Part shown: piece by piece, positions 12,462 to 23,500 of the stretch
How positions within the stretch are numbered: position 1 is the first letter of the stretch
How the letters are laid out: the number at the start of each line of letters is the position of its first letter
Source of the DNA: Apostichopus japonicus
Taxonomy: Eukaryota; Echinodermata; Holothuroidea; Aspidochirotida; Stichopodidae
Assembly (NCBI RefSeq): GCF_037975245.1
Contig: NC_092569.1
Coordinates: 23,818,168-23,882,167, forward strand
Length of the DNA: 64,000 nt
Direction: 5' to 3'
Program-made: the position numbers and the translations under genes
The notes under the pieces: generated by a model
Told to the model about the DNA's origin: nothing
Database searches by the model: none
Seen by the model: the letters and a program-made list of their open reading frames with translations, nothing else

Positions 12462-15400
12462 CTAATAACGTTTGACACGTTCCAGCAAATTTTGGGTTTG
12501 CCGACACAAATCTGATAACTTACTATCATACAAGGTACTATTTGTCACACTGCTGATACTTCTTGGCAGGTGGCTGATGTTAGAGTGAAACCCTCTGGTG
12601 ACTCGAGCACTGCGACGTAGTGGTTGGGTGACCTCGCTGTCATCAGACCATGAATCAGAGTCATCACTGGTTGATTGCTTACGTCTCGTTGGGGCACCTT
12701 CAAAGCGTCGACGGAAACCATAATCCTCGTCACTACTAGAGTCACTGGAAGACTCCCTTTCCCGATCACACTGAGCTGGGGCAACGGGTTTGAAGACAGC
12801 AACAGGTACGTCTATCAGCTGTGGGCATGTCCGTATTTCCCGCCGGTGTACCGTTCGTTGTCCACCACTACCATCGGCCGGTTCGATGACGTACACAGAA
12901 CCTGCATTGGGGCGAGAGACCACTTTAAAGACTGTGGAACCCCATTCATCTGCTATCTTGTGCATTCCACGGGGATGGTTTTTCAGGTATACCCTGGTTC
13001 CAAGAGTTATTGGATGCGATTTGGCCTTCTTGTCATACTGGGTTTTGCGAGCCTCTGCTTCCAAAGACATCTGCTCCCCTGCTTTCTTGAACGCCATCTG
13101 TAAATTCTCGGTGTGTGACGTCACCCAGTTAGCAATGGGATCCGTGTCGTCTGAGTCAGATGGAGAATCAACACGTCCCAGCAGGTAATCCACTGGAAGG
13201 ATTGGGTCCCTTCCAAACATCAAGAAGAAAGGAGACAGACTCGTGGAAGTGTGTGGTGTGGAATTATAAGCATACAGGACTTCTGGGAGATGGTCTGACC
13301 AACGGCGCTTTTTGTTTGGCGGCAGAGTCTTCAGAAGATCATGCAGAGTCCTGTTGAACCGCTCTGCTTGGCCGTTGCCTTCCGGATGGTAGGGTGTTGT
13401 TCGGCTCTTGTTGACCCCATACACTTTACATAGGCATTGTATAAGGGACGATTCAAAATTTCGGCCCTGGTCAGAGTGGAGTCTCTTTGGTGGTCCATAC
13501 AAAAGGAACCAGTTCCGAACTAATACCTTAGCAGTTGTCTCCGCAGTCTGGTTAGATGTAGGTATAGCCTGCGTAAACTTGGAAAAGACATCGGTCATCA
13601 CAAGTATGTTTTCCTTGCCTCTGGTGTCTTTCTCAATGGTGGTGAAATCTATAGCAAGGATTTCGTTTGGCCTGGTTGCCATCATACTCTTCAGTGGTTC
13701 TCTGATCTTGGGTGGCCTTTTGCACCGTGTGCACTCGTTACACCTTTCACAATAGGAGGCTACGTCTTGGGAAAATTTTGGCCAGTAGCACCGATCTTGA
13801 ATGAGTGACAATGTCCTTTTGTACCCTTGGTGTCCGCATTGGTCGTGACAGGCAAATAGCACTTCTTCTTGGAGAACTTTTGGAAGAATTAACTGTAGTT
13901 TCTTCCCATCTTCTATAGACCGATACAAGAGTCCTTCATACTCTTGAATTTTGTCCCACTGCTTCACAAGTAGGGACATCTCACTATGTTTTGCCCGTTC
14001 TTCAACTGAGGGTTTTACCTTGGTCAACCAGAAAGTGTAGAACTTTCTAATTACTGGATCGTTCTGTTGGAAATTTCTCAGTTGGTCCTTGGTGTAGGAT
14101 GGGAACACCAAAGGTGATGTCTTCACGGCATTCACTTGATTGACACTCACTTCCACATTTGGCTTGGAAATTGCCTCAATCAATTCTGCAGGAACAACTG
14201 TTAGTCCTACTCCTTGACCAAGTTCACTCAAGGTTACATCAGGCTGTGGCACATGTGGGCGTCTGGACAGGGCATCGGCTCCAGTGTTCAACCGTCCTGG
14301 TTTGTACTTGGGAGTGAAATCGAATGAAGCAAGAGCTCCTACCCATCGTTGTGATGCTGCATCAAGTTTAGCATTATCCAAGTGAGCTAAGGGGTTATTG
14401 TCCGTGTAGACGATGAACTTGTTGCCCAGCAAGTATTCCCGAAACTTCTCGGTTACTGCCCATTTCAGACCAAGCAGTTCTAACTTGAAACTGGAATACT
14501 TCTGCATATTTCTCTCTGCACCTCGGAGAGTTCTGCTGGCAAAGGCTATGACCTTTCGTTGTCCATCTTGGCGTTGCAATAGGACAGCACCCAAACCTTG
14601 GAGTGACGCATCAATTTCAACTTCAAATGGTTGTGAGTAGTCAGCATAAGCTAACACAACCTGTCGGCACATCTTATCCTTCAGTTCTTGGAATGCAATC
14701 TGATGCTCGTTTGTCCAGAGAAACGGTGTTTCTTTCTTAGCACGTTGATTTTGTAGGCTAGTGGACACCAGTGCATGGAGTGGCTTTGCCGTCTTGGCGA
14801 AATCTACGACAAACCGTCGGTAAAAGGAGCAAAATCCCAGAAACGATCGTAGATCCTTCACATTCTGTGGCTCAGGCCAATTCTTAACGGCTTGAACCTT
14901 GTCAGGATCTGGTCTTACTCCATCCGCAGTTACTCGATGACCCAGATACTTCACTTCAGACTGGAAGAAGGTGCACTTCGATGGTTTTATTTTCAGGCCT
15001 TGTTGCCGGAGTCTATCGAATACTCTTTGTAAATTGACCAGATGATCATCAAAGGACTTGGAAAACACCAGGATGTCGTCGAGGTAGCAAAGCACAGAGG
15101 TGAAGAATTGGTCATGTAGACAAGCCTGCATTAACCGTTGAAAGGTACCAGGAGCGTTTGACAGACCGAATGGCATCCGATTATATTCATACAAACCAAA
15201 TGGTGTTGTAAAACTTGTCTTATGTTTATCAGCCTCTTCCATGGCAACTTGATGATACCCTGAAAGAAGGTCGATGGTAGAAAACCACTTCGTTCCATGT
15301 AAAGCATCGATTGACTCATCTATTCTGGGAATCGGATAGGCATCCTTAATAGTCTTCATATTAAGTTTGCGGTAGTCAACACAAAGACGAAGACTGCCGT

Positions 15401-16547
15401 CAGACTTGCGGACTAACACAATCGGCGATGCGTACGGACTGGTACTCGGCCTTATGACCCCATTATCTAGCAACTTCCGGATATGTTCCTTGACCTCTTC
15501 CCATTGTGAAGGTGGAATCCGTCGGTGAGGCTGCTTAACTGGAATGTCATCTATAGTGTTGATCTTATGTGTGACTCCTTCAGCAAAACCCAGTTGGTCA
15601 TCAGAATAAGCAAATATGTCCTGATTTCTGTTGATCAAGTCAACTGCCTGCTGTCGTTGAGTTGGGGTCAAACTTGGTGATAGGGTAAAAGGTATAGCAG
15701 TCTCATGGAATGAAGGTGTTTCTGTGGTGATCTGGTTTACTTGAATTTCAGCTTTCTCCCCAGTGACAAGACCGTCTTCAACAAAGGATGGAGACTGGAT
15801 AATTCCTAGAGGTGTCCTAGGTTCCAGCCAAATGTCTTCATCGGTAAGGTTCATGACTTGAAGATGAAGTCTATTTGTACCAACTGTCAAAGTTGCGCCT
15901 ACAGAAACTCCCTTCGGCAGTTGGCTGACTGGTTCTATTACCACTTCTGTTGCCGACGCATGCACAGGACAGGAGACATTAACCACCTGGACTGATCTTG
16001 CTGGTAACTTAACTTTGTTTTTCCCAGGTATCCGTGCCAAAGTAGAGACTGGCTTCGACAGCGTCGACTCATCCATTTTGTACCCAAGCATGTCAACAAG
16101 AACTTCTCCTGACATTCGGTGGATGATATTCATGCCCAGTAACAATGGAGGGTCTTGATCATCTTCAACCACCAGAATACCACGGTTGGGTATCACTTCG
16201 CCACCAACTTCTACATCTATCTCAAAATATCCCAAGAAGGGAATCCTTGTTTGATTGACTGCCTTTAACCCAAGCCACCTTAATTCTACTAGTGACTTCC
16301 CTGCAAACAAGGTCAAGAAATGAGCCTTGGATAGAAGTGTTACAGCTGAACCTGTATCAATAACTGCCTTAATCCGAGAGCCATTCATCACCACAGTGGT
16401 AGTAGGTCGCTCCCCGACAATAGATGAATAGAAATCTGTTGAGCCCCCTTGCGTCTCTGTTACAATCTCACCCAGAACATGGCTCACTGTTCTGGATGTT
16501 TCTAGTTTTCCTGATGTTGAGTGACGGCAGGTGACAGAGGTGCTGGG
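12462..16547 (-). CDS. pol: Pol polyprotein: protease, reverse transcriptase, RNase H, integrase
   Basis: The frame is open from 16547 down to the stop at 12462. The first start-like codon after the gag overlap is only a GTG (16487), so translation probably enters from gag by -1 frameshifting. Counting from that GTG (1341 residues): aspartic protease DTGSAV at about 44; reverse transcriptase from about 320 with the YLDD catalytic box at 468-471; RNase H acidic residues in DAS (626), E670 and TDNN (696); integrase zinc finger H881/H886/C913/C916; and integrase core D947, D1006, E1042, an exact DD35E spacing. The tail has a GPY/F-like segment (TRVYLKNHPRG) and a Ser/Asp-rich end, with no chromodomain that I recognise. 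Every catalytic residue is present. The role is proteolytic maturation, reverse transcription and integration of the element. The lineage within Ty3/gypsy is not determined. Confidence 0.95.
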   Translation of the reverse strand, partial: PSTSVTCRHSTSGKLETSRTVSHVLGEIVTETQGGSTDFYSSIVGERPTTTVVMNGSRIKAVIDTGSAVTLLSKAHFLTLFAGKSLVELRWLGLKAVNQTRIPFLGYFEIDVEVGGEVIPNRGILVVEDDQDPPLLLGMNIIHRMSGEVLVDMLGYKMDESTLSKPVSTLARIPGKNKVKLPARSVQVVNVSCPVHASATEVVIEPVSQLPKGVSVGATLTVGTNRLHLQVMNLTDEDIWLEPRTPLGIIQSPSFVEDGLVTGEKAEIQVNQITTETPSFHETAIPFTLSPSLTPTQRQQAVDLINRNQDIFAYSDDQLGFAEGVTHKINTIDDIPVKQPHRRIPPSQWEEVKEHIRKLLDNGVIRPSTSPYASPIVLVRKSDGSLRLCVDYRKLNMKTIKDAYPIPRIDESIDALHGTKWFSTIDLLSGYHQVAMEEADKHKTSFTTPFGLYEYNRMPFGLSNAPGTFQRLMQACLHDQFFTSVLCYLDDILVFSKSFDDHLVNLQRVFDRLRQQGLKIKPSKCTFFQSEVKYLGHRVTADGVRPDPDKVQAVKNWPEPQNVKDLRSFLGFCSFYRRFVVDFAKTAKPLHALVSTSLQNQRAKKETPFLWTNEHQIAFQELKDKMCRQVVLAYADYSQPFEVEIDASLQGLGAVLLQRQDGQRKVIAFASRTLRGAERNMQKYSSFKLELLGLKWAVTEKFREYLLGNKFIVYTDNNPLAHLDNAKLDAASQRWVGALASFDFTPKYKPGRLNTGADALSRRPHVPQPDVTLSELGQGVGLTVVPAELIEAISKPNVEVSVNQVNAVKTSPLVFPSYTKDQLRNFQQNDPVIRKFYTFWLTKVKPSVEERAKHSEMSLLVKQWDKIQEYEGLLYRSIEDGKKLQLILPKVLQEEVLFACHDQCGHQGYKRTLSLIQDRCYWPKFSQDVASYCERCNECTRCKRPPKIREPLKSMMATRPNEILAIDFTTIEKDTRGKENILVMTDVFSKFTQAIPTSNQTAETTAKVLVRNWFLLYGPPKRLHSDQGRNFESSLIQCLCKVYGVNKSRTTPYHPEGNGQAERFNRTLHDLLKTLPPNKKRRWSDHLPEVLYAYNSTPHTSTSLSPFFLMFGRDPILPVDYLLGRVDSPSDSDDTDPIANWVTSHTENLQMAFKKAGEQMSLEAEARKTQYDKKAKSHPITLGTRVYLKNHPRGMHKIADEWGSTVFKVVSRPNAGSVYVIEPADGSGGQRTVHRREIRTCPQLIDVPVAVFKPVAPAQCDRERESSSDSSSDEDYGFRRRFEGAPTRRKQSTSDDSDSWSDDSEVTQPLRRSARVTRGFHSNISHLPRSISSVTNSTLYDSKLSDLCRQTQNLLERVKRY
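16502..16511 (-). promoter_or_regulatory. Candidate -1 ribosomal frameshift site at the gag stop
   Basis: Minus-strand GGAAAAC (16505-16511) is followed at once by the gag TAG. In the gag frame the codons are GAA AAC; slipping back one base gives GGA AAA and enters the pol frame, which is open from 16547. The geometry resembles retroviral heptamers of the GGA-YYY-Z type. Whether a stimulatory pseudoknot follows was not computed. Confidence 0.5.
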
Positions 16548-17452
16548 CTACGGCATTCCCTCGCCAAATGACCTATCTTTTGGCATCGATGGCACCTCAG
16601 ATCCTTCTTCGGGATGCGGGCAGGTCGGGTGTTCTGTGCCTCCAGCTTGTCAAGTCGTGATAATATGCCTGACTGTTGGATCTGCAGGGCTTCCATCACC
16701 TCAGCCTGGCTTTTTACAGCTGTTGTCAAATCGACCAGGGCTTTGGTGATTTGAGTGGTCTCTGCTTCGACGGCACTCACAGGCTTTCGTACACGTCTTC
16801 TGGGAAGGTCACGATCCTCTTCTGCCATATCAAGGGCCCAGTCTCTCAACTTAATAAAAGACACGTCAGGATCTTGTATCAAGGCCTTCTTAATCTCACG
16901 CCGCAACACTCCGTCAAGCAGCCCATCTCGAAACTGCTCCTTGATGGCTTGTTCTGCATCAGGGGCACCAGGTACTTTCTTTAGCTGATCTGCTAGGGAC
17001 ATGAGTTTAAATGCAAACTCTGCAATCGTCTCCTCCTCTCGTTGGACTTTGTTGCACATTTCTCTCATTAGGGAGCCAAGGGTACGGCGGTCCCCAAATG
17101 TGTCCGACAACTTCTGAAGGATCAGGTCTGGGTCCAAGGTCACTTCTGACGGTTGATGTCGCATTTCCTGCCTGGCTGCTCCCTCCAGGTGGGCCAATAT
17201 AAAGTCTGCAGCATCGGTATCGGATAACCTTCGTACCTTCAGTGCGGCCTGGATGTCTTCCTGAAAGCTGCTCACTGATGGTCCCTCTGTACCGGAGAAT
17301 GCTCTTATCTTCCTCTCCTTCTCTAACACATAGACAGTGTTCGGAGCCTCTCGTTCCGCCAGTTTTTCCTCCCTCTTGGCCTTCTCATGTTCAAGACTTT
17401 CTGCAAGAGCATCCAGCTGGCGCTGCAGGTCCTTCATCGCTGATTTAGACAT
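16502..17452 (-). CDS. gag: Gag capsid/nucleocapsid protein
   Basis: A 316-residue frame starting at an ATG 73 nt inside the 5' LTR boundary. The N terminus is a charged coiled-coil-like stretch (LAESLEHEKAKREEKLAERE). A capsid-like helical middle follows (FSGTEGPSVSSFQEDIQAAL ... LSDTFGDRRTLGSLMREM). A single CCHC zinc knuckle, CHRCQKIGHLAREC, lies near residue 283 and would bind the RNA. It ends at TAG (16502-16504) and overlaps the pol frame by 46 nt. It would assemble the particle in which the element RNA is copied. The assignment is firm from position and zinc knuckle. Confidence 0.93.
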   Translation of the reverse strand: MSKSAMKDLQRQLDALAESLEHEKAKREEKLAEREAPNTVYVLEKERKIRAFSGTEGPSVSSFQEDIQAALKVRRLSDTDAADFILAHLEGAARQEMRHQPSEVTLDPDLILQKLSDTFGDRRTLGSLMREMCNKVQREEETIAEFAFKLMSLADQLKKVPGAPDAEQAIKEQFRDGLLDGVLRREIKKALIQDPDVSFIKLRDWALDMAEEDRDLPRRRVRKPVSAVEAETTQITKALVDLTTAVKSQAEVMEALQIQQSGILSRLDKLEAQNTRPARIPKKDLRCHRCQKIGHLARECRSPAPLSPAVTQHQEN

Positions 17453-17504
17453 TTTATATCCACCGCCCTTTTATGCCGTTTAGATTTTAAAATAGTATTG
17501 CCTA

Positions 17505-17521
17505 TCCCACTTCTGACACCA
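17505..17521 (-). promoter_or_regulatory. Primer binding site, complementary to tRNA-Leu 3' end
   Basis: Three bases after the 5' LTR the minus strand reads TGGTGTCAGAAGTGGGA. Its complement, TCCCACTTCTGACACCA, matches the 3' end of animal tRNA-Leu with CCA, as I recall that tRNA. It would prime minus-strand DNA synthesis. Confidence 0.75.
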
Positions 17522-17524
17522 AAA

Positions 17525-19068
17525 TGTAATGACAGAGAGTAAGGAAGAACAAACAAAACAAATCAAATAGATTCCGTACTTCTCCGTACGTGGTGGCAAC
17601 TTTATTGGGGGTTATGTTTAAGCATGGTAAGAGGGCGGTGGATAATATCTACTCTTGGAGATGAGTAAACTACTGCAAAATAAAAAGGAAGAACAAAACT
17701 AATAAGTATAAAATAAGAAAATACATGGGCAAGACATCTTACGAAAATAACTGGTAACTGTATGACCTGAACTCTTACATATCCATTAGGCAACTCTAAA
17801 AATAGCAGAAAATTATACTGAATAGGGCTGACATTTAAGCCTACACCCTATGTTAAACTTAGTACCAATACATTAAACTGCGACCATTTAAGGTCAGGTT
17901 AACATAGTTTCGCTCAACTAACCAATGAGAGAGGGATATTTAAATCCAAGGACACGTCTGCCCAACAATCTCTATACTACAACAAGTATAACCTTCATCG
18001 TAATCGTGAAACAGTCTTTGATAAATAGAAAACAGGTGGCTTTAACCAACATACAATTAAACCAGTACATTTCCTTATGAGATAATAATATAACCCATAG
18101 AGGTAAGTAATTAAGCCCTAGGCTATTGGCATATAGACCAGGCAAATAGGTTAAGAAAACAATAAAATAAGAGAAAAGAATATAAAATAGAAAACAATAA
18201 AATAAGATAAAAGAATATAAAATAAACATGAGAGTAATATCAATCCAAGCTAAAATACAAGCAAAACTTCTAGTATAATAGACCAGTTACAACTTCAGGC
18301 CTAAACAACTCCATACGGTACATTGGTGTAACGCACATGGGCGCCGCCATCTTAATTACTAAAAGAGGGCGCTAACCTGAAATCGTGTCAGCGATATATA
18401 CAATATTTACATAATATTGGGCCAGTAACGAAACAAAGGGCCCAGTCTTAAATACTTTTACTTAACTTAACCTTTGCCGTTAATAAAACAATAATGCTCA
18501 TACAACGTTATCCAATAATGATCTTAAGGATCTGCTCCACAAAATGAACATAAAATCTACATGATACAAGCCCGATGATAAATGTATTTAAGTTGAAAAA
18601 GACCAGCCTATCTGCGGGATTTATACGAAATACCACGCTGTACCTTACACAATGAGGCTATATGGTGAACAATACAAGTTGTACGGTATATGCACACTTT
18701 GAACAGCGAGTGTTTACGAGGCCCGACTGTGGGTCTACGAAAAGTTTGCCTAATCTCGCTTTCAAAACTACTTAATTAGAGACGAAAAGCATCAAATACA
18801 GTTAAGATAGTATTTACCTCTAACATGTTGGCTGATGAACTACATCTCTCAATAAATGACGGTAATGAGAACAAAATAGTAATATACAATATGGCTGCCG
18901 TTGAACGTAAAGCAAGGTGATTTCGTAATGAATAGAATAAAGAGAGAACGAACAGGGCTTACTTAGCGAAACCGCAAGCGCTGAACATGGAACGCCAAAT
19001 AGAACAAAAGTATACTAGAGAGTACATGCACATTACGTAAATAATCGGTAGCCTAATGGGCACTACCT

Positions 19069-19072
<4 letters not shown>
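17525..19072 (-). repeat. 5' LTR of the Ty3/gypsy element
   Basis: The 1548-bp partner of 10723-12270, identical in length and nearly in sequence. It should hold the promoter and polyadenylation signals of the element; I did not pin these down. Confidence 0.95.

Positions 19073-19127
<55 letters not shown>
19073..19127. repeat. (TA)n microsatellite at the LTR insertion site
   Basis: An uninterrupted TA run abutting the LTR. A short TA run also lies on the other side of the element (10711-10722), showing that the element landed in a TA tract. Confidence 0.95.
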
Positions 19128-19129
<2 letters not shown>

Positions 19130-20464
19130 CTATCAGCAGTACCACTGTAGAATAGATATGGCTTAGTAAGCTGTTTGTAAGTGTACACGGACAGTGTAGT
19201 CTGTATCTCGAGTCACATTTGTCTACCTTGACTGAGGATAACGTACCTTGAGCTATGATTTAACTCTATCTAAATGAAATAATCATTGATGAATTACTAA
19301 CACACACCCATTTAACTATGATACTTGCTATCGCATGACTGATGGTTTCGTAGTTCAAAACCGCGTGTGTACATTCAATGCACCCATTGAGATCGAAAGA
19401 CAGCCCTATAGCATTGCGAACATTTGCTAAAAGTCATGACAACAGTAATTACACACCTTGAGAAGATCTCTCGTCTATTGTACATTTTTGTCATTCTTCG
19501 GGAATATTATTTGCATTTCTTTTCAACGATGTTATGATTGGTTCATGCCACAGCTGCTCAATTAAGACACTTGCGTTAAGTAGATTTGGATCGCAATCAA
19601 AACTCATTTCTTCTTGGGAGGGAGGCGAAAGGGGGAGGCTTGAGGGTGTGTAGTTGACTTGTTATCGAGATGCTTGACACAATCACTACTTCACTAATGC
19701 ACATCTAATCTTATCTTCTGCTGCCCACTGGCCGAACGGAGAACGACTTCCATGGCAAGCATTCCATCATTGTGCAGTCGGCTGGTAACACAGTATATTA
19801 TGTGTTACAGGATATGAACAGTACTAACTGTACCAGCTCTGAGTAATGGTTGCATTGTGAGACTTTATTACGAGAATTGGATCGCAATCAATTCCATTTT
19901 CTTCTTGGAGGTAGGGGGAGGTAGGGGACGGTAGGGGGTAGTTCACTATATATCAAGTGATTTACACTACTGCTCATCTAAGACGATACGTATGGTAAGT
20001 CAGTGTAGCTTTAAGGCAGTTTCCGAGTTCGTTCAATTTAAACCATGTAATTGTTATTATTTAATAAATGTTACAGTGCTTTGTTACTCTACATTTGCTG
20101 CACCCTATGAACGTTGTTTCTATCAAACGTAATACTGAACTTTCAGTTCACCTTTCAATCAACAAAGGCTGAAAATTATAACCATCATGATCACAGCAGT
20201 GTTGAAATTATTACACTTTCAATGATATTATTATTCCAGGGTCAAAGAAGATTATTTCCAGAGATTAATTATCAGTACCTCTCATGCTACCTATCAAAAC
20301 CTCGTCCCACACCAAGCCCCAGCCCATACCCTCCCACACCCTCCCACACCCACCCCAACCCAACCCAACACAACCCTACTCCGACACCTCAACTCAACCC
20401 AGCCCTTTCGTCGCTCAGATCAATTTTAAGAAATTGCTGATACGGTCGGGTCGACAGTTACTGA
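19128..20464. other. Intergenic sequence, no recognised gene
   Basis: It holds two G-rich patches (about 19615-19645 and 19905-19940) and a C-rich low-complexity stretch (about 20305-20405) whose proline/threonine-rich frames are compositional. It is the 3' flank of the minus-strand gene at 20572-32466. Confidence 0.35.
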
Positions 20465-20470
20465 TTTATT
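20465..20470 (-). terminator. Polyadenylation signal of the FREP gene at 20572-32466
   Basis: AATAAA on the minus strand, about 100 nt after the stop codon at 20572-20574. Confidence 0.55.
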
Positions 20471-20571
20471 TTCTCATTAAACAATTTTCACAGATTTGAA
20501 ATATGGTTCGAGATTTCAAGACCATTACAGACAGATTTAATATAGAAGATTCGGAAAATGCATAGACCAGT

Positions 20572-23500
20572 TTAACCCGCAAAGGGACGAATCTTCATTT
20601 CCGTAAACTGAATATTGTAGATGCTTCCTGGTAATGTCTCCCATTCGATGCTTCGATAACTGTCGCGGGGTCCAAAGTATTCTCCGTTGAAGTTAGAAGC
20701 TGCACATTCATTATACCACCAAGCTCCGTGTCGATTAATGGCACAGTTGCCACTCCACGGATCGTTGTCACGGTCGTAGGTGCTGAACGGGCGGGCCAGA
20801 TGATAACGCAATGCGTAACCATCAGGATTGCTTCTAGAATCTGTTAATATAAATATAATATGAAATAAATAAATATCCGAGTTACAAATGCAATGTGCTG
20901 AACATTTTCCGCATCCTTTGGTCAAAACCACATCCTGATAACATTGTAATATAATCTTAAAGATATATTTTGTCGACTTGTCATTTTAAGCGAACAATCC
21001 AGTTGTGTCAGGTTACGTTGGTTCCACGGGGACTTTTTATCGGATTTAAATTACTTTCAAGTTCTGATAATTTTCCCACTAAAAATTATTTTAAATTCAG
21101 TGAAGAAAATTTAAGAGAGTTATTAATTTTTGCACAAGATAAAGTTTCATTCACGTAGAAATACAATGTTCTCTAGTGGACATGGTAGAAGGCCTTATAT
21201 GAGTTTTGAGTAATTAATCAACATTACGTTCTTCGTTGTTGTTATTCTTGCTTTTCATTCGTGAATTTTTCCTTTTCTTCTTGCAAGTTTGAAAATACGT
21301 TACTTAATATACAAAATATTTGCAAAGATGATTTGAATAAACAGATGGGAAAACGTTCAATGGGTTAATTAAGAAGACTATTATTAATAGCCCAAGTAAA
21401 GCGGTTCAAGAACATTAGTGCAGACAACCTCAAATAGCACATACTGTGATCCACTGCCAGGAGTAAGGGAAGGTTTATACAGATAAAATAGGTTACATTC
21501 AATCACCTATATGTCTCTAGATTTACATACAATATAACACATCGTGAACAATTAATAACCGTTTGTGTCTTAAAACTTTATATAATGTTTTATTGTTGCT
21601 TTTGTAAATCTCTGAATTTATAACTTACATTTTTCCAACTTTCTTAAGACAAGGGCTCACATTTACCATTATTTCATGAGGGTAGGCCTATAGATCGATT
21701 TCGATACCGACTACATTATTTGAGACCGAAATATAATCCTGGAACAAAAGCGGTAATTTTATCCATAATTACAGTGCTACACTGTTATTTAATATGATTA
21801 CAGGGGTTGGGGTGGGTGAGGGGGCGGGGGTAAAGTCTCTGCCAGCTGCATTTTTCAGAAAGAAATGTATGTTGTAAAGAGGATTTACTCGAAATGTTCT
21901 CTGGAATGTGTATATAAGCTCTAGTTGGGTTTACGGGGACTTCAGCTGCAACATTGCCGTGTTGTTGTTCTCTTGAAGCACAGAAATATATATGGCATAG
22001 AGGTATTCAACCTCAAAGGATTGTATTTACAACCCCCGTTGAAGTCCAAAATGGTGAAGTCCCCTGACGTTGTATCATTTTAGTAGCCTAATATTACCTG
22101 ACATCTTGAAAATGTAGACGTCCGAAACAGAGAGACCGGTTTTGATTTCGGTTTCTTCCTTTTTAGTTTTACTCTTTTGCACTTTTACTCACTTTTACTC
22201 TTTTGTAAGACCACGCTGAATTCTGATCCAAGTTTGGGACCACCACTCCCACCCCACCTCCTGTGTCCTGATTGTTTCTTCTTAGCAAGTAGCTTTAAGT
22301 TGTCCCATGTAGAATCCGAATGAGATCAGAAAACACCATAACATATATTAAAATTGATATTAACACTTTTTTGGCCCATTCCTATAAGCACAAGAGTATT
22401 CAAATGCAAAGAGCTGCGAAAGGTCACACTTGCCAACATGTTGTAACAGAAATAACTGCTGCATGAACTTGCACACTAAAGATCGTCGCTTTGCAAGGGC
22501 GTGGATCAATATTGCTCCCTCCAATCAAAGTCACATATCTCCATGCCCATCGAGGTTTATGACACTCCCTCCCTTCCTACCCCAGTTGAAACTCTTGAAC
22601 TGCCTCTTATTTTTTTTCATGTACAATATTAAATACATATGTAATCGTAAACTGTAAGTGTTACAAACCAGCTGTTCCGCTGTAAGTTCCGATTACTGAT
22701 AAGCGGTAGTTGTCCGTCTCGTTATTAATGCCAAAGTTGTCAAACTTGGCAAAGTATGGAGCTCCATTCCTGTTCACCAAATCAATTCTTATTTCTTGTC
22801 TTTTTGCATTCGTTAAGAAATGCAGCTTTTCATTTCCAATCCAAAATTCGGAATTTAAATTTCCAAAGCCCTGCTTATAGTTATCCCAGTCGAGGTAGAA
22901 ATCGACGCTTCCGTCAACGCGACGTTGAACAACCTGATGATTTTAAAAGCAAAGAGGAAAACAAAGCGCGAATTGTTAACCTTACAGAAGGAACTATTTG
23001 TTTAGTCTCTCAGCAGATAAAACATATTTAAAAGTCCGCGAAATGAAGAAGAACAAAAAACAATAGCCTCGGAAGGGGAAAAAACTTCGGGTTTTTTATG
23101 TAGCTACACTCAAAAAAATGAAGTGTTAAATTTGAATCGTAAAGTGTTGAATTTAACACCCCACCCTGTTTGGATTAGGGACAACACCCACCGGGTTAAA
23201 TTAACACTTCAGAAGTGTAACATAATATAACACTTTGCGAGTGTTACCTTAACAACACCCATACAAGTGTCAAAATAACACTTCCTGGTGTTGAAGGTAC
23301 ACTACAGGGAGTAAAATTAACACAATAAAGTGTTCATTTGTTAAAACTTCTGGGTGTCAACATGACACTTCAGGAAGTAAATTTAACACCATAAAGTGTT
23401 CATTTGTTAGCACTTCTGGGTGTCAAAATTGCACTTCAGGGAGTATAATTAACACTCTAGTGCACATTTTTTGGCCTTCTGGGTGTCAAAGTTCTGCTTC

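Larger units (their letters stand above)
10723..19072 (-). mobile_element. Full-length Ty3/gypsy LTR retrotransposon
   Basis: The element is 8350 bp, on the minus strand, with 1548-bp direct LTRs at both ends beginning TG and ending CA. In minus-strand order it has the 5' LTR (17525-19072), PBS, gag, pol, PPT and 3' LTR (10723-12270). Protease, reverse transcriptase, RNase H, then integrase is the Ty3/gypsy order. There is no envelope gene and no frame-breaking mutation that I can see. It sits in a (TA)n tract, so TATA flanks both ends and the exact target duplication cannot be separated from the repeat. The two LTRs differ at only two positions I noticed, so the insertion is recent and the element may still be competent. 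Confidence 0.95.

Noticed and set aside
12675-13755. Plus-strand open frames of 65-142 codons
   Set aside because: They are antisense to the Pol polyprotein, whose catalytic motifs prove the minus strand; these are shadows.
20114-20499. Pro/Thr/Ser-rich frames
   Set aside because: They come from a C-rich low-complexity tract and show no domain.
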